Positions 1 to 38,582 of a stretch of 64,000 bases of DNA are shown piece after piece. The DNA is taken from positions 14,412,399-14,476,398 of the forward strand of contig CM072522.1 of the NCBI GenBank assembly GCA_036898135.1. Direction: 5' to 3'. The position numbers were made by a program, and so were the translations under genes. The stretch is from Oncomelania hupensis. Lineage: Eukaryota; Mollusca; Gastropoda; Littorinimorpha; Pomatiopsidae. Numbering within the stretch: the stretch's first letter is position 1; the number at the start of each line of letters is the position of its first letter. The notes below the pieces were generated by a model that was not told where the DNA came from, did not search any database, and was given only the letters and a program-made list of their open reading frames with translations.

Positions 1-534
1 GTGGCCGTGTTGTTCCCTGCCCATGTTGTTGCTGAACCTGTCATGGAACAAAAAGTTACGTTCGTGTAGCACCGTTTAATAATTAAACAAATCAGCCCCT
101 ACCAAAACACACAAATACATCCACTTAAACATCAATCAATATATTGTGTCTTGGCTTAGAGTAGAGGTGTTAAACAAAAATTGTTTGGGTGTTTTTTTGT
201 GTTTTTTTTTGGCCGTAGTTTCATTCAAAACTCACAATTGTGCTTGATCATATTTTTGAAACACTGGTTTGCGTAAAATACGGCAAAATTGTATGGGTTC
301 CCAGGCCTGTTGCAATAAAGAAAGTGTGCTCACTCTGACCAGTCAAACAAATTTTGATTGCAAAATAATCTAAAACAGGATTCCCCCCACCCCACCCCAT
401 ACTCCCCCAACAATGTTGGTCATACCCTTCACTTTGGACCGAGTTACCAAACCAACCACTCCCATGACCCATCAAATCAACTAAATCAAACCGAAAATCA
501 ACCAACATCAACTCACATAAAGCAAGAAATAAAA
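1..534. other. intronic sequence, nothing recognised
   Basis: AT-rich sequence lying downstream (minus strand) of the last visible SMAD4 exon, so presumably SMAD4 intron. I see no exon with splice sites, no MH2-domain coding and no repeat family shared with the rest of the window. Confidence 0.5.
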
Positions 535-668
535 TAAATATAATATAATATAATATAATATAATATAATATAATATAATATAATATAATATAATATAATA
601 TAATATAATACAATATAATATAATATAATATAATATAACATAAAATAATATAATATAATATAATATTG
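535..668. repeat. (TAATA)n pentanucleotide microsatellite
   Basis: About 130 bp of nearly perfect ATAAT repeats with a few substitutions. Reading frames that cross it encode only Tyr/Ile-Leu repeats and are not genes. Confidence 0.95.
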
Positions 669-1449
669 TATTATATATTGATTATCACACAAGTGTCTTA
701 TATTTTCATTTGTCACGCTGAGTGTGACTAAAACTGATATCTCATGGTAACTGAGCAATCACAGATGACGATGTTTCTAGCAAGCTGTGAAATATACAAG
801 TGGTAAAAATAGGGGGGACCTACTTTATTTAACCCATTTACCAATCCCAGTCTCCTATTCCTGCCTTTCTGCAAATGACAGAAAAACTAAGTGGTCTTGT
901 ATTTCCCAAGATGCGTTAAAACAGCAAGGCTTTATTCCCCAACCATCACGAATTGACACACACTAAAGGCATCTCAAGAAAAGGAGAAGCCATAAGAGTA
1001 ATTTGACCGCATCAATGAATGAAACTAGCACTGTTTTTCACTGGTCAAGTTTGGCTGATGGCACCTGTCAGGGGTCACATTCAGATGTTCATTTTTCTTT
1101 ACTCTGTGTGAGTGTGAGTGCGTGGGTGGGTCGGTACGTGCACGCGTTCTTTATGTTTGTGTGCGTGCTAAATAAATGTGAAGGAAAGCTTCCGATTTGT
1201 GGATTATTTTTGGTAGAGCCTTTGGATGGCCTTAGTTACTGGTAAGCAATGTGTGAAGTGGTCGTTCATTCACATCTTTCCCCTCTAGTCTAATTTTCAT
1301 TCTTCTTCCTTTTGTTTTTTTTTTCTTCCCAATTGCAGAAATCGATACATCAAGGTTATTCGCATCCGAGACATGGAATATGAAAAATTGTCACATATCA
1401 ATCGGAAACTATTGCACTTGCGCTCTTTCAAGACGAGAATAAGGTTACA

Positions 1450-1925
1450 CAAAAATATATATAAATACAATATAATAAAGGTATAATATAAATACAATAT
1501 GATAAAAGTATAATATAATATAATAAAAATACAATATAACAAAGGTATAATATAATATAAATACAATATAATAAAGGTATAATATGATATAAATACAATA
1601 TAATAAAGATATAAAATAACATAATATAATATAATGTAATAAAGGTATAACATAATATAATAAAGGTATAACATAATAAAGGTATAATATAATACAATAC
1701 AATATAAATAATATAATATAATAAAGGTATAATACAATATAATGCGATATAATAAAGGTATAATATAATATAAACACAATATAATAAAGGTGTAACAAAA
1801 TATAATATAAACACAATATAATAAAGGTATAATATAATATAGTATAATATAAACACAACATAATAAAAGTATAATATAATATAGATACAATATAATATAA
1901 TATAAATACAATATAATAAAATGCA
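1450..1925. repeat. AT-rich minisatellite (ATAAAGGTATAATATAAT-like)
   Basis: Roughly 475 bp of degenerate units built from ATAAAGGTATAATAT, AATACAATAT and AACACAATAT blocks. It abuts the donor side of the last SMAD4 exon seen. A 340-codon open frame on the minus strand runs through it only because TAT/ATA repeats lack stops. Confidence 0.9.
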
Positions 1926-1931
1926 ACATAC

Positions 1932-28776
<26,845 letters not shown>

Positions 28777-28991
28777 TCAGACTTGGGGAGGGTGTGAGGG
28801 GTCTGCTTAGTCGCAGTGCGTTGATTTGTAAAACCCTGCAGACAGGCGAACAGAATAGAAAATAGTAACATTTGGACCAAGCTGGCGATTGCGGAAAAGA
28901 AGTGTCGTACCAATTCCGAAACAAAACAAAGCACAATGGTGTGGCGATGACTTCCAGGATTGTGCGTGACAAGGCTTTGTTCAATTTCCAT

Positions 28992-29036
28992 GGTCCTGAT
29001 TTGGCTCAAAGCAGTCTATAACCATGTAATGTAATG
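28992..29036 (+). mobile_element. retroposon F, 3' terminus only
   Basis: GTCCTGATTTGGCTC, an altered CAAAGCAGTC segment, and the ATGTAATGTAATG tail match the end of the full-length copy at 54742-55313. Confidence 0.6.
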
Positions 29037-29389
29037 CTCAATTTGCAGCTTGTTGGTTCTAACCCTTGGTTGAGATAAAGAAGTAAATTCACTGGTAAAG
29101 ACAAAGAGGTAAGTCAATGGCAAAAGGTTTTCTGGTAACGCTTAATTGCAGTGGGGGCAGAGGCCATAGGGACCTCCCTTTTCTCAGGGCTAAGCTTTTT
29201 TTTGAAGATGGCACCCATCTCCTCTCCTTCGTATAGTGGCAGATTTTGATTCTAAACCCTAGTGAGAGAAAAAAAAGAAACAACAACAGAAAACTGAAAA
29301 TGTGGAGCACAGTCAAGAGGTGTCCAACTTCAAGCTTAGTGCGGTTTTGCTTCATCACAGCACGTTGAGTCTAAACCCTGTAGAGAGAA

Positions 29390-30065
29390 TGTTACGTTGG
29401 GACGCTCATGATGGTGCGTGTGGAATGCACACGAGTTATGTGTGAAGCGCGTGCAATGGTAGGCTTGTGTGTGACGCGCGCGATAGATCTGTTCGCTTTG
29501 TTTTGCAGCGCATGCAGTGGTAGAGTGTATTTATCTTTGATTTGGCGTTGTTATTAGTAGAGGCTTTGTGTACCGTTGGTGTTTTTATTTGCTCGATATT
29601 ATTTGAGAATTTTCAAGAAATGGTTGTTTACTATCGATCGAAGCTTATGGATTGTTCTGTTGGTTACCATGGAGGCTTCCATTCCAAATGAGGTTGTATG
29701 ACGTGAGTCACGTGATGATGAAATTAATTTTGATTGGTTGTGGTGTTTCATGTAGGATTATTCTCGTTTGTTCCCGAGTATGTAGAGACTATATAAGCGC
29801 CGCACTGTTACAAAAAGAGGGTTGTGAGTGTTGTTGATAGTGAGTTGGAAAGTAAAATTTGAGAGTGGAAAAGCGATTGAGCGATTGTATGCAGTTGTTG
29901 ATGTGTGCTGAATAAAAGTGGAAAACTTCATACGTCGACTTTGTGACTTGTATGCTGATTGAACGGGTTGCGTGGATAAACGAATCTGAGCTACACTCAT
30001 CAGTACTTCAGCATTGGGGCTGAATCAACTACTGATAAAACACCAACATCAAACGGAGTGTAACA
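29390..30065 (+). mobile_element. solo LTR of an LTR retrotransposon
   Basis: 676 bp bounded by TGTTAC and GTAACA, with the 5-bp target duplication GAGAA on each side. Inside, in plus orientation, are a TATA box (TATATAA, 29790-29796) and a polyadenylation signal AATAAA (29911-29916), spaced as in U3-R-U5. No internal region is present, so it is a solo LTR from recombination. It sits about 0.7 kb upstream of the SMAD4 start codon in antisense orientation. Confidence 0.85.
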
Positions 30066-30291
30066 GAGAAGAAAAAAAAAGAGAGAACATAGTGAGAATG
30101 AGGTGCAGTAAATATACGTACACGGTACAGTTTATTCACATTTAAATAATAGCGGATGAGTCCAGCTGGTAGAAAATTCTGACTTTGTGGTGCAGGCTGT
30201 GCTTAGCTGCAGCATGTTGATTCAAAATTCTCTACAACTCAACTGGAGAGTGACAAAGACAGAGAAAGCAAACCATGGGAACAGAGTCCAG

Positions 30292-30528
30292 CAGTGCTTC
30301 AGATTGTTGGTGCACCCGCGCCATTGGCGCATATTTTATCAGAATGGCGCGTAACAGTCAAAGTGAATGCGCCAGCCTGGCGCGTCATAAAAATCAAGAA
30401 GGACTAGGTGAACATACGATACGAATTCCTTCGATTGTTAATGACCCATCTTTTTAAAAACTGACCCATCATTTTGCATGGCCATGGGTCATTGGGCCCA
30501 TGATGTCTGAAAACAATCTGAAGCACTG
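30292..30528. mobile_element. hAT-like MITE, 15-bp TIRs, 6-bp target duplication
   Basis: Perfect inverted ends CAGTGCTTCAGATTG and CAATCTGAAGCACTG are flanked by GTCCAG on both sides. 237 bp, no coding capacity apart from short frames. The CAGTG start and 6-bp duplication link it to the elements at 25514 and 63099. Confidence 0.85.
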
Positions 30529-30534
30529 GTCCAG

Positions 30535-32570
30535 TACACTCAGATAAGAGATAAAGAAAACAATCAGCATGTTGTTCCTAAACAACATACTGTAACATTC
30601 AAAGCAATAACACAGAATCAAGTCTGGTGTTACTTTAAAGAGTCCAGCTGCAAACAACAGGTTTGGACTAAATGCAGGGCCAGCAATAACTGGCCACAGC
30701 CGGTAAAATGCCGTTTCAACCTGTAAAATACCGAAAGAAAACAATCTGCAGGTAAAAAGGACCAGCGGAACGATTACCAGACCGGTTGTAGGTAGCGCTG
30801 ACCATTCGCCATCTCAGCAGTAATTTCCAGATCACTGCAATGCCCAAGAGTTCTCCTGGCATCAGAGTTCCTTTCTGAAGTGCGCCTTGCGCTAATTTAA
30901 TCAGTTAAAGTGGATCTCACATGATGTATTTTTAACGCAAATTTAACCATAGTCACATGTGTGGTCCCTGTCATTGAAAGTGTTTGTACGCTTATGACAG
31001 CCAGCAACCGTCTTTATAATGCCGTTAGTGAGACCCAAAAGTGAGCGCCTGGAGTGAAACGGTAGATCTATCTTACTCAAACGGCAAAAAACAAGTACTA
31101 CAAGATGGGAGGAACATGTGCTGTGGCATTAGCATGCACCGACAGCTAGTTCAAAAGGCAATGGATCAATTTCTATCAAAACCACTCAGTGATTTTGAGG
31201 GTTTGTGACGCAAGAATGGAAATTCCGGTTTCTCCGTTGCGTTTTGAATCGAGCTTGGTGAACTCCGGAAACATGAACTTTGGTTGGGGTGTATGCTGGC
31301 CCGAGTGCAGTTGTAAAGAATAGGGGTACACATTTAGACTATAGTTTGGGTGTACACTTGAACCCCAGAACTGTGTTTCTGACAGGACACCTTCAATGGC
31401 GCACACACACACTGACAATGGTGCATAAAATGTCAAACCAGTGACCTGACTGGCACAGTGTTCCCAATTTCAGTTGATCACTACGTTATGTACAGCATGC
31501 TCTTCTCTGCTGCATCATCTGCTAAGCCTAACAAAAAAATTCTAAAAGCTCTCAAGCATCCATGCCATTTCCATTTTAACTATCTATAAATTCTATTCAT
31601 TTTTAATCTACTGCCATGCCATGAAATTTCACTTTGAAATTATACCAAATACTTCACAATGATTATCAGATTCAAATGTATCAGTTGTTGCTTCTGCCAA
31701 TACTAATCTCCAAAAGGCCCACTGAGTTTCGAAGGAATGGGTCACCTGACCCACAGATGTTTATATATAATTAAACTCTGTGGCAGAAGCCCTGGGTCAA
31801 CATCAGTGAAAATGTTTCCGGTGGAGCATATAAAGCAGAACAGCAGGTCGGAACCTGCTGGGGATGCTCACAATCATTAAACGTGTATACAACAGTTTAT
31901 TGTGCATGATTTTTTTTTCCATTCTTCTTCAATTTTTGAAAGTTGTCATTATTCAAGAATCAAATTCATGTTCAGAATCATTTTCAAACGTTTCTGCTTC
32001 TTCTTTAAATAACAGATGCGAGTGTTAGGAGGGACTGGGGTTTGGGGAGGGAGAGGGGACATTGTGAACAGTGTTGGATTGGGAGGAGGGGGGCGGTTGT
32101 CTTTTTCTAGACCAGCCTATACCATATTATCGTATACTACATCAGTACAAGCGATGAATATAAAGAACTATTATGTTTTAGTATTATAAGAAAACAGACT
32201 GTTCCTCCTACAAGAAAGAGTAATTAGTAGCCATTGATAATCTTAAACCTGACATAACAGCATTAACACTATATATTATATGTTGTTGTTGTTGTTTTTT
32301 TAAACAGCAATACGAAATAAAACTTACAAGGAAGCATGCTATAAAGTATAATACTTTGACAGATGCTGAACATAATAATTATGCTGTCAGTCTATGACAT
32401 GTTTTTTTTTAAATAAAGAAGTTAAGAACCAAACAGAATTTAGGGAATATGAAGGCTAACAGTTAGATCATGTTTTGTCTACATTATGATAGCATGACCA
32501 CACTTGTTGCAAGAAGAGGAGTGAGCCATGAAGCCTATAAAAGCTTCTATCTACTCCTATTATTATTATT
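30535..32570. other. upstream/intergenic sequence, nothing recognised
   Basis: Mixed sequence without clear repeat families or exons. No conserved protein was found on either strand. Confidence 0.4.
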
Positions 32571-32574
32571 ATTA

Positions 32575-32598
32575 TCGAGAGAGAGCTAGAGAGAGAGC

Positions 32599-32654
<56 letters not shown>

Positions 32655-32655
32655 C
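32575..32655. repeat. (GA)n microsatellite
   Basis: About 80 bp of GA repeats with two GAGCTA interruptions at the start. Confidence 0.95.
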
Positions 32656-34132
32656 AGAGAGAGAAAGAGAGCAATACTCCATTTAAAACTAAAACAATAA
32701 TGAATAACAGAGGAATAAAATAATTTGTTTCCGAAGTCATCCACACACTAACACTGCTGGAAAACTCACTTTTTTGAAAAGTTTCAAGTGAAATTGTTAA
32801 ATGAAAATCTTTGAACTGAACAATTTAACAAATAACATAGTTACATACTGACCCACTGAACCTGGACAACTGAAAAAGTTACTAGAGAATTTGTTTACGT
32901 TCTCTACACGATGATTTTTGTCAACAACAACACAAATCATCTTAGCACACTCTATAAACAATAGCGATTTATTTCTATTTCACCGAAAAACGAATGTCCA
33001 AGCTGCTCATGTCCCCACAGAAATGCATTCAAAGCTCAACGGAGCCACAAAGTCTGCTAACAGCCAGGAACAACGCCACACTGTCACCGCTCGCTTTGCA
33101 AAACCGAATATACAAAAATTACGTAATAGAAGTACCAAATAACGACTCGGTTATGCAGCCAACACATTCAAAAAACAATCCTTTCCGTTTACTTACCACG
33201 ATCCGCTTTGCTGTAAAATTTACATGGCAATTTATCCAAACGTTCGTGTACTAAAAACCGAGCAAATCAAAATAAACTTGTGCGCATGTCCTTAAGTATA
33301 AATTTCCGGTCCACCACAAGTAGTCTCCCTTTCCCTTTTTCTTCAGTCTTTGATTGACCTACTTTTCGATGACCTAAAGCAACCTCGGATTTCCACCCCC
33401 CACTCCTTGGGAAGATGGTCATAAATGCACAAAGTACTTTGCAAAAATATTCAACTTTGATAATCTGCCATAATATGCCACCGTTCCTCACTGTTGCGCC
33501 TGTTTGTTAGAGTGAGAAAATGGCGGATTTTGCAATAAAAACGATTTAGGCCACTAGGTAGCACTGCCAGCTGATCGATATTGGTCTGAAGATAATTACG
33601 TACCGTCAGAACTAGTCTTTGTCCGGTCAGGTCAAGGCTAAAATTAGACGTTGGTACTGAAGCTGGGACTACAAGCGGTCTATTTCTGCCAGATTCTAAC
33701 GTAGATTTTACACACATAGATGGGACAGAAAGCGCTATTCTGTTAGAGTTACCTCTCTTTGCTAATGCATGACGAATCATGGCGCCACCCAATGCTGTTG
33801 ATGATGTCTATTTGTAACGTGCAATGTCTCCATCCATTGTCGAATGCTCAATGCGATAAGGACAAGTCAACATTCCTAATTTCTTTCTTACATGTTGTCT
33901 ATTTATTTATTATGGTTCCCGTTCTTTGTATACTCGAAATAACCTATTTTAACTAACCTTACTAAACACACAAAAACACACAAAATAGAAATGTAGTACT
34001 TTATAATCATTCAGGCCTTCTGTACATACATTGTCAGCGAACACATCACTGAACATCCGTAGTCCTATAACCGTGTGTAGTAGTACTTAATTGCTGGAGC
34101 CCATCTTTATTATATTTTACATTTATTTTATT

Positions 34133-35098
34133 ATCCTATCCTATCCTATCCTATATTCCTATCCCGTAACTCGGAGGTCGTTGGGGCACCACAGATGATC
34201 GTTTAACCAGCGTACTCCATCTTTCCCTCAGCAACCCTCATGGCTTCGCTCAGTGTCAAGCCAGTCCATTCTCGAATGTTGTCCTCCCACCTCTTTTTCT
34301 GTCTCCCTCTTCTTCTGCCTCCTTGCACTGTGCCTTGCAGGATGATCTTTGCAAGGTCTGATGCTCGCTCTGGTGACGTGGCCATACCATCGAAGTTTCC
34401 GTTTCTTCACCACTGTGAGCATGTCATCGTGTTGTCCAATGGCTTGTGTGATGGTCTGTCGGACTTCGTTGTTGGTAATGTGCTGGGTATAGGAAATGCC
34501 CCTGAAGTCTTCTGTAGCACCTCATCTTCATGCTTTGTATTCTTCGTTGTAGATCTGCTGTGATGGTCCATGTTTCGCAAGCATATAGGAAGATGGAGAT
34601 GACAAGGGAGCGCAGCAGCCTTACCTTGGAATGTAGACTGATGGTCCTGTCTTTCCAAATGGGCTTCAACCTTGTCAGGGCAGCAGTTGTTTGTGCGACC
34701 CTGGAAGGGACTTCCTGTCGGGACCCATTGTCTGATACAATGGCTCCTAAATATTTGAAGCTATGCACTGTGTTGAGGGACTGGCCTTGGACTGTGATGT
34801 CCATGTTGATGCCATTGGTGTTGTTGGTCATCATTATGGTCTTCTCTACACTTATTTCCATTCCATAGACTCTGGAGGTGGTGTCAAGCCTCTGTACCAG
34901 CTGTTCAAGTTCTTGTACCTCACCAGCCAATCCATCAATGTCATCCGCAAAACGGAGGCTGGAGATTGCTCTACCCCTTATGTTGTTCTCCCACCTCTTT
35001 TTCGGTCTCCCTCTTCTTCTGCCTCCTTGCACCGTGCCTTGAATGATGGTCTTTGCAAGGCCTGATGCTCTGGTGATGTGGCCATACCATCTTTGTGT
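34133..35098 (-). pseudogene. LINE-G reverse transcriptase C-terminal part, rearranged
   Basis: Minus strand, 5' to 3'. First a piece of the C-terminal block (RWYGHITRASGLAKTIIQG, GGRRRGRPKKRWENNIR). It is joined in frame to reverse-transcriptase sequence with the catalytic FADD box (SLRFADDIDGLAGEVQELE). Then come VEKTIMMTNN, FKYLGAIVSDNGS, an ITADLQRRIQSMKMRCYRR segment, and, after frameshifts, a second C-terminal block (KRKLRWYGHVTRA) and the CCTAT-strand tail. So one copy of the terminal block lies upstream of the RT core and another downstream. It is a non-LTR element and the clade is uncertain (RTE/CR1-like features). Frameshifts make it dead. Confidence 0.88.
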
Positions 35099-35308
35099 TT
35101 TTGGCGCCCCGGAACTTTTCACAGGCATGGGAAAGTACGTATACATTTCCTGAAAGTAAGAATGTTGAAAATTGGTCAGAATAAATTACGTGGTTGCATG
35201 CGCATTTTGTGAAAATGTTCAGAGTTGTTGCCGTCTTCTTACTCCCGATACACTCAGAATGAAACATGAGTGTGGATCATGACGCCTGTATCATTATCAC
35301 TAAGACTA

Positions 35309-35309
<1 letters not shown>

Positions 35310-35377
<68 letters not shown>

Positions 35378-35395
35378 AATGATGATGATGATTGT
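35310..35395. repeat. (GAT)n microsatellite
   Basis: About 85 bp of ATG/GAT repeat abutting a SINE-B copy. GAT repeats continue on the other side (35600-35620), so the SINE probably inserted into the array. Confidence 0.95.
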
Positions 35396-35399
35396 TTGT

Positions 35400-35598
35400 T
35401 TTTTTTTTGTATGTAGATTATAGTCACACGACACTTTCGCATATAGGTGACTACTGGACCGATTTATACTGACACCAGCGGGCCAGTTGTTGGTAAAGGG
35501 GAAAATAATATGATCACACGTTGACCAATCCGGGATTCGAACCAGCGACCTTTTGGTTACTAGCAAGACGCTCTTACCAACTGAGCTACCCGGCCCCT
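35400..35598 (-). mobile_element. SINE-B (tRNA-Thr-like head), full length
   Basis: Minus strand begins GGGGCCGGGTAGCTCAGTTG, has a loop CTAGTAA with AGT at the anticodon position, and a B box GGTTCGAATCC. The 3' end is ACTATAATCTACATACAAAA. It differs at only a few sites from the copy at 50955-51149. Stem pairing is too poor for a working tRNA. Confidence 0.9.
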
Positions 35599-35624
35599 CT
35601 GATGATGATGATGATGATGATTCC

Positions 35625-35940
35625 CATTTATAACGCGCGTGTCTCCATTCATTGTTGAATGCGCTGGTTGATACAGGATCTAACTTGCAGCCTTTGGGCG
35701 CATAGTCTGACGCCCAGACGACTGAGTACAATCCTGTGCAACCGGGTGTGGGAGGTGGGTGGGTGGGTGTATTTGTGTAGCCGGCTTTCACCCATCTAGG
35801 ACATGAGCGTCAGGATCTTTAAAGTCCATGCGATGGAGTGCGTGAGTGCACAGACTAGATCTTGGCTTATACTCTCATGCGAAGGAGTATATCTCTTCTT
35901 TGAACTCGACTCCAGCCAACTCAAAGCATTTACATGTACA
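35625..35940 (-). mobile_element. SINE-A, 5'-truncated
   Basis: Plus strand shows the complement of the tail and body in order: GATACAGGATCTAACTTGCA, GTCTGACGCCCAGACGACTG, GGACATGAGCGTCAGGATCT, CTCATGCGAAGGAGTATAT. The tRNA-like head is missing. Confidence 0.85.
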
Positions 35941-35947
35941 TTAGTAT

Positions 35948-35949
<2 letters not shown>

Positions 35950-36005
<56 letters not shown>
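35950..36005. repeat. (AAT)n microsatellite
   Basis: 18-19 perfect AAT units after the SINE-A fragment. Confidence 0.95.
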
Positions 36006-36006
<1 letters not shown>

Positions 36007-36079
36007 GGGAGGGAGATCGCTATTAGAAAACGGAAACAGAAATCTAATTTTAGTTTGGAAATTCGAGTTTAACTGCATG

Positions 36080-36245
36080 CAATACCATTATTGAAGGAAG
36101 CTTGGAGGAAACCGGAGTACCCGAAGATATCCCTCGGTGGCAGGAATATATTTTTCTCCTACCTATAAGTCACATAAGTTCGCCCTTTGTGGGGATCGAA
36201 CCCGGAATAGGAAACCGGCGACTTACCAGTGTGCCATCAAGCCAT
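36080..36245 (-). mobile_element. SINE-D copy
   Basis: Minus strand has the head with B box GGTTCGATCCC, the phrase CGGGTACTCCGGTTTCCTCC and the end CCTTCAATAATGGTAT. Confidence 0.8.
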
Positions 36246-36249
36246 ATTC

Positions 36250-37780
36250 ATATTATTCACACACAAAAATAATACCTCAGACGAAATGGCACTGTTACAG
36301 TGAATGGTTGCTGATCGTGCATCTGTCAAACTTTCACAATAATCCATTATAAAATCGATCGGAACCCGCCAAAACGATCGCCAATAAACGATCACTTGCA
36401 AGACTGAACTAGTTAGTTCATAGATGCAACCGATATTGTTCCTCGAGAGTAAATCCAAAATGATTCTCGTTGGATTGGCCACTTCGTCTTTTTGACTGGA
36501 TGGGCAGAATCGATAGAGCTGCCCTGTCGTCTCAGAAGGGCTGAAATCTTTAGATCTATTCAAAACAGTTTTTTTTTTTTTTTTAAAGAAGAAGAAGAAG
36601 TTATATTATATATATTATATACATTAATAGTCTTTGTTATCAGTAGTAGGCCTGTATACTAGCTCAAGGCCTTGCGTCATGCTCCAAAGGCAAAATAAAT
36701 CGCCATGATATGAAACAGCGTCACCATCCAGTCGTCTGTCTAGTTCAAAGGGAAGGTAACCCGTCAGGTTGGTTTTACGCTTTCCGCCATTATGAAACAG
36801 CGTCACGTACTGTCCCATCTAGGTGTGTAAGATCTATGCTTCTAGTCAACCACGGAACCACCTCCGTCACCCCTGTCTCTTTATAATAAACGTAGGCATA
36901 TTTGTTGCACATGTCTTTCGTTAATACTTGTGCTGAATCAAGCTGAATATTTTTTTCCTTCGAATTAGTAATCCTTCTGTTTATGTATTTAACCCCTGTT
37001 AGGAGACAATCGGGTTGATCTATCGGTCATACGTTTCTGAGCCTGGAGACGACGCGACCGATCTGTTGGCCCTCAAAGAAGAGCATCTCCCAGTCGCTCT
37101 AGAGCTGTGAATGAAACAGGTAATCAGCTGCTTTATTAAGAAACTAACTTCATGTCTTGCAATTGGAGGTTCTCGGCGATCGTTTTGATAGGCCTTGAAC
37201 TAATTATTAATATTATGTGACTGTGTGAAAGATGCTCGACCAGAAATCCTTCACACCAGCAATGAATCCCTTGCCTGATGTTTCGGATTTTTGTGAAATG
37301 TTAGACCTAACTGCGGGACAGGGAAAACAAAATCTCAGTGATAACGATGGAAGTGATAAGCGAAACTTTCCTTCGTTCCGAATGCATCGGGAGTAAACAG
37401 ACCATCCTAAACCCATAGATTTTCAAGATACAAATTAATGTACTTTATGCGGACGTACAAAGTTTAAAAAGTCAACCAATCTACTTCAAAAGCTGTAAAC
37501 ATTCCTAAACTTCTTAAAAGTTTAAATGTACTGCTTTCTGTCAGATCTATATATGACGTCGTCTTTTACTAACATATAGATATTAATGCAATAATTTTGT
37601 TGTTGATTATGATGATGACGATGTTCTAGTGCTCCAATAGGGTTGGTGTTGTTTTTTTCTGAGTTTTATTTTTATTTTTCCAAATTATTTGAATGGGATG
37701 GGGGAGGCCTGGGATAGAAAGAAACAGAGAGATAGAGAAAGAAAAAAAAAAGAAGAAAAAAAGACTGAACTGAACAAAAC
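36250..37780. other. intergenic sequence, nothing recognised
   Basis: No repeat family copies and no conserved exon seen on either strand. Confidence 0.4.
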
Positions 37781-37784
37781 AAAA

Positions 37785-37945
37785 AGATGGCAAGGCATTC
37801 AAACGTATTTCCAGATACTCGCACAGCCATAGCTAGGTGAAAATCTGCTTTTTCAAAAGTGTTAATGTGTGGCGATGTCGTGACTCGGCTTTCTAGGAGC
37901 ATAATAAACACATAGGTTGATGGGACACTATCTGGGCTATTTGCA
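37785..37945 (+). repeat. dispersed repeat R1, 5' part
   Basis: AGATGGCAAGGCATTCAAA, CGTATTTCCAGATACTC, TTTCAAAAGTGTTAATGTG, GACTCGGCTTTCTAGGAG and GGGACACTATCTGGGCTATT match the R1 order at 3965. Confidence 0.7.
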
Positions 37946-38244
37946 AGTGACCCCTCCCCCCCACCCCACCCCTCTTCCCCATCCTCATCTACCCTCCCCT
38001 CCTCCTCTTCCTCCCTTCAAGTGTTTTGAACAAAAAGCGAATTTCTGAGCAACGAACCGACAAGACTGATCGACTACGGGGCTGCCGCTAGCCGTGAGTT
38101 GAAGTAAGCTTACCTGTATTTTTAAAAAAAAATCATCAAAATCGCATAAACCGTTGTTAACATAATGAGCCAAATGTGTTTAGTATTACCAAAAAAAGTG
38201 TGCATTGTGCTGATGGTCTTTATTTATTTATTTATTTATTTATT

Positions 38245-38540
38245 CATCACTTGTATATAGCGCTTTTCCAGCTCGAGAGCTACTCAAGGCGCTGGTCGAT
38301 ACAGGATCTAACTCAAGCCGCCCGAGGCGCCCACCTGCAACCGTTGGGCGCATAGTCTGACGCCCAGACGACTGAGCATAATCCTGGCCAACCGATGAAG
38401 GGGAGAAGGGACCTAGTGCGTGCTGGGTGTATTTGTGTAGCCGGCACTCACCCGTAAATGACATGAGCGTCAGGATCTTTAAAGTTATGCGATGGAATGC
38501 GTGCGTGCGTGCGTGCGTGCGTGCATGCGTGCACAGACAT
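38245..38540 (-). mobile_element. SINE-A, 5'-truncated, with (GCGT)n
   Basis: Complement of the SINE-A tail and body (TATAGCGCTTTTCCAGCTCG, GTCTGACGCCCAGACGACTG, GACATGAGCGTCAGGATCTT). A short (TTTA)n is at its 3' end (38222-38244) and (GCGT)n at its broken 5' end. Confidence 0.88.
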
Positions 38541-38582
38541 GACGAATATAATGAAATGTGGATGGCGTTTTTGTTGTTGTTT

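Noticed and set aside
34240..35065. Plus-strand frames over the LINE-G region
   Set aside because: Antisense shadows of the reverse-transcriptase fragment read on the minus strand.
35520..35598. tRNA-Thr gene on the minus strand
   Set aside because: Anticodon- and T-stem pairing is poor, and the sequence continues into a conserved 120-bp body shared with 50955-51149, so it is a SINE head.
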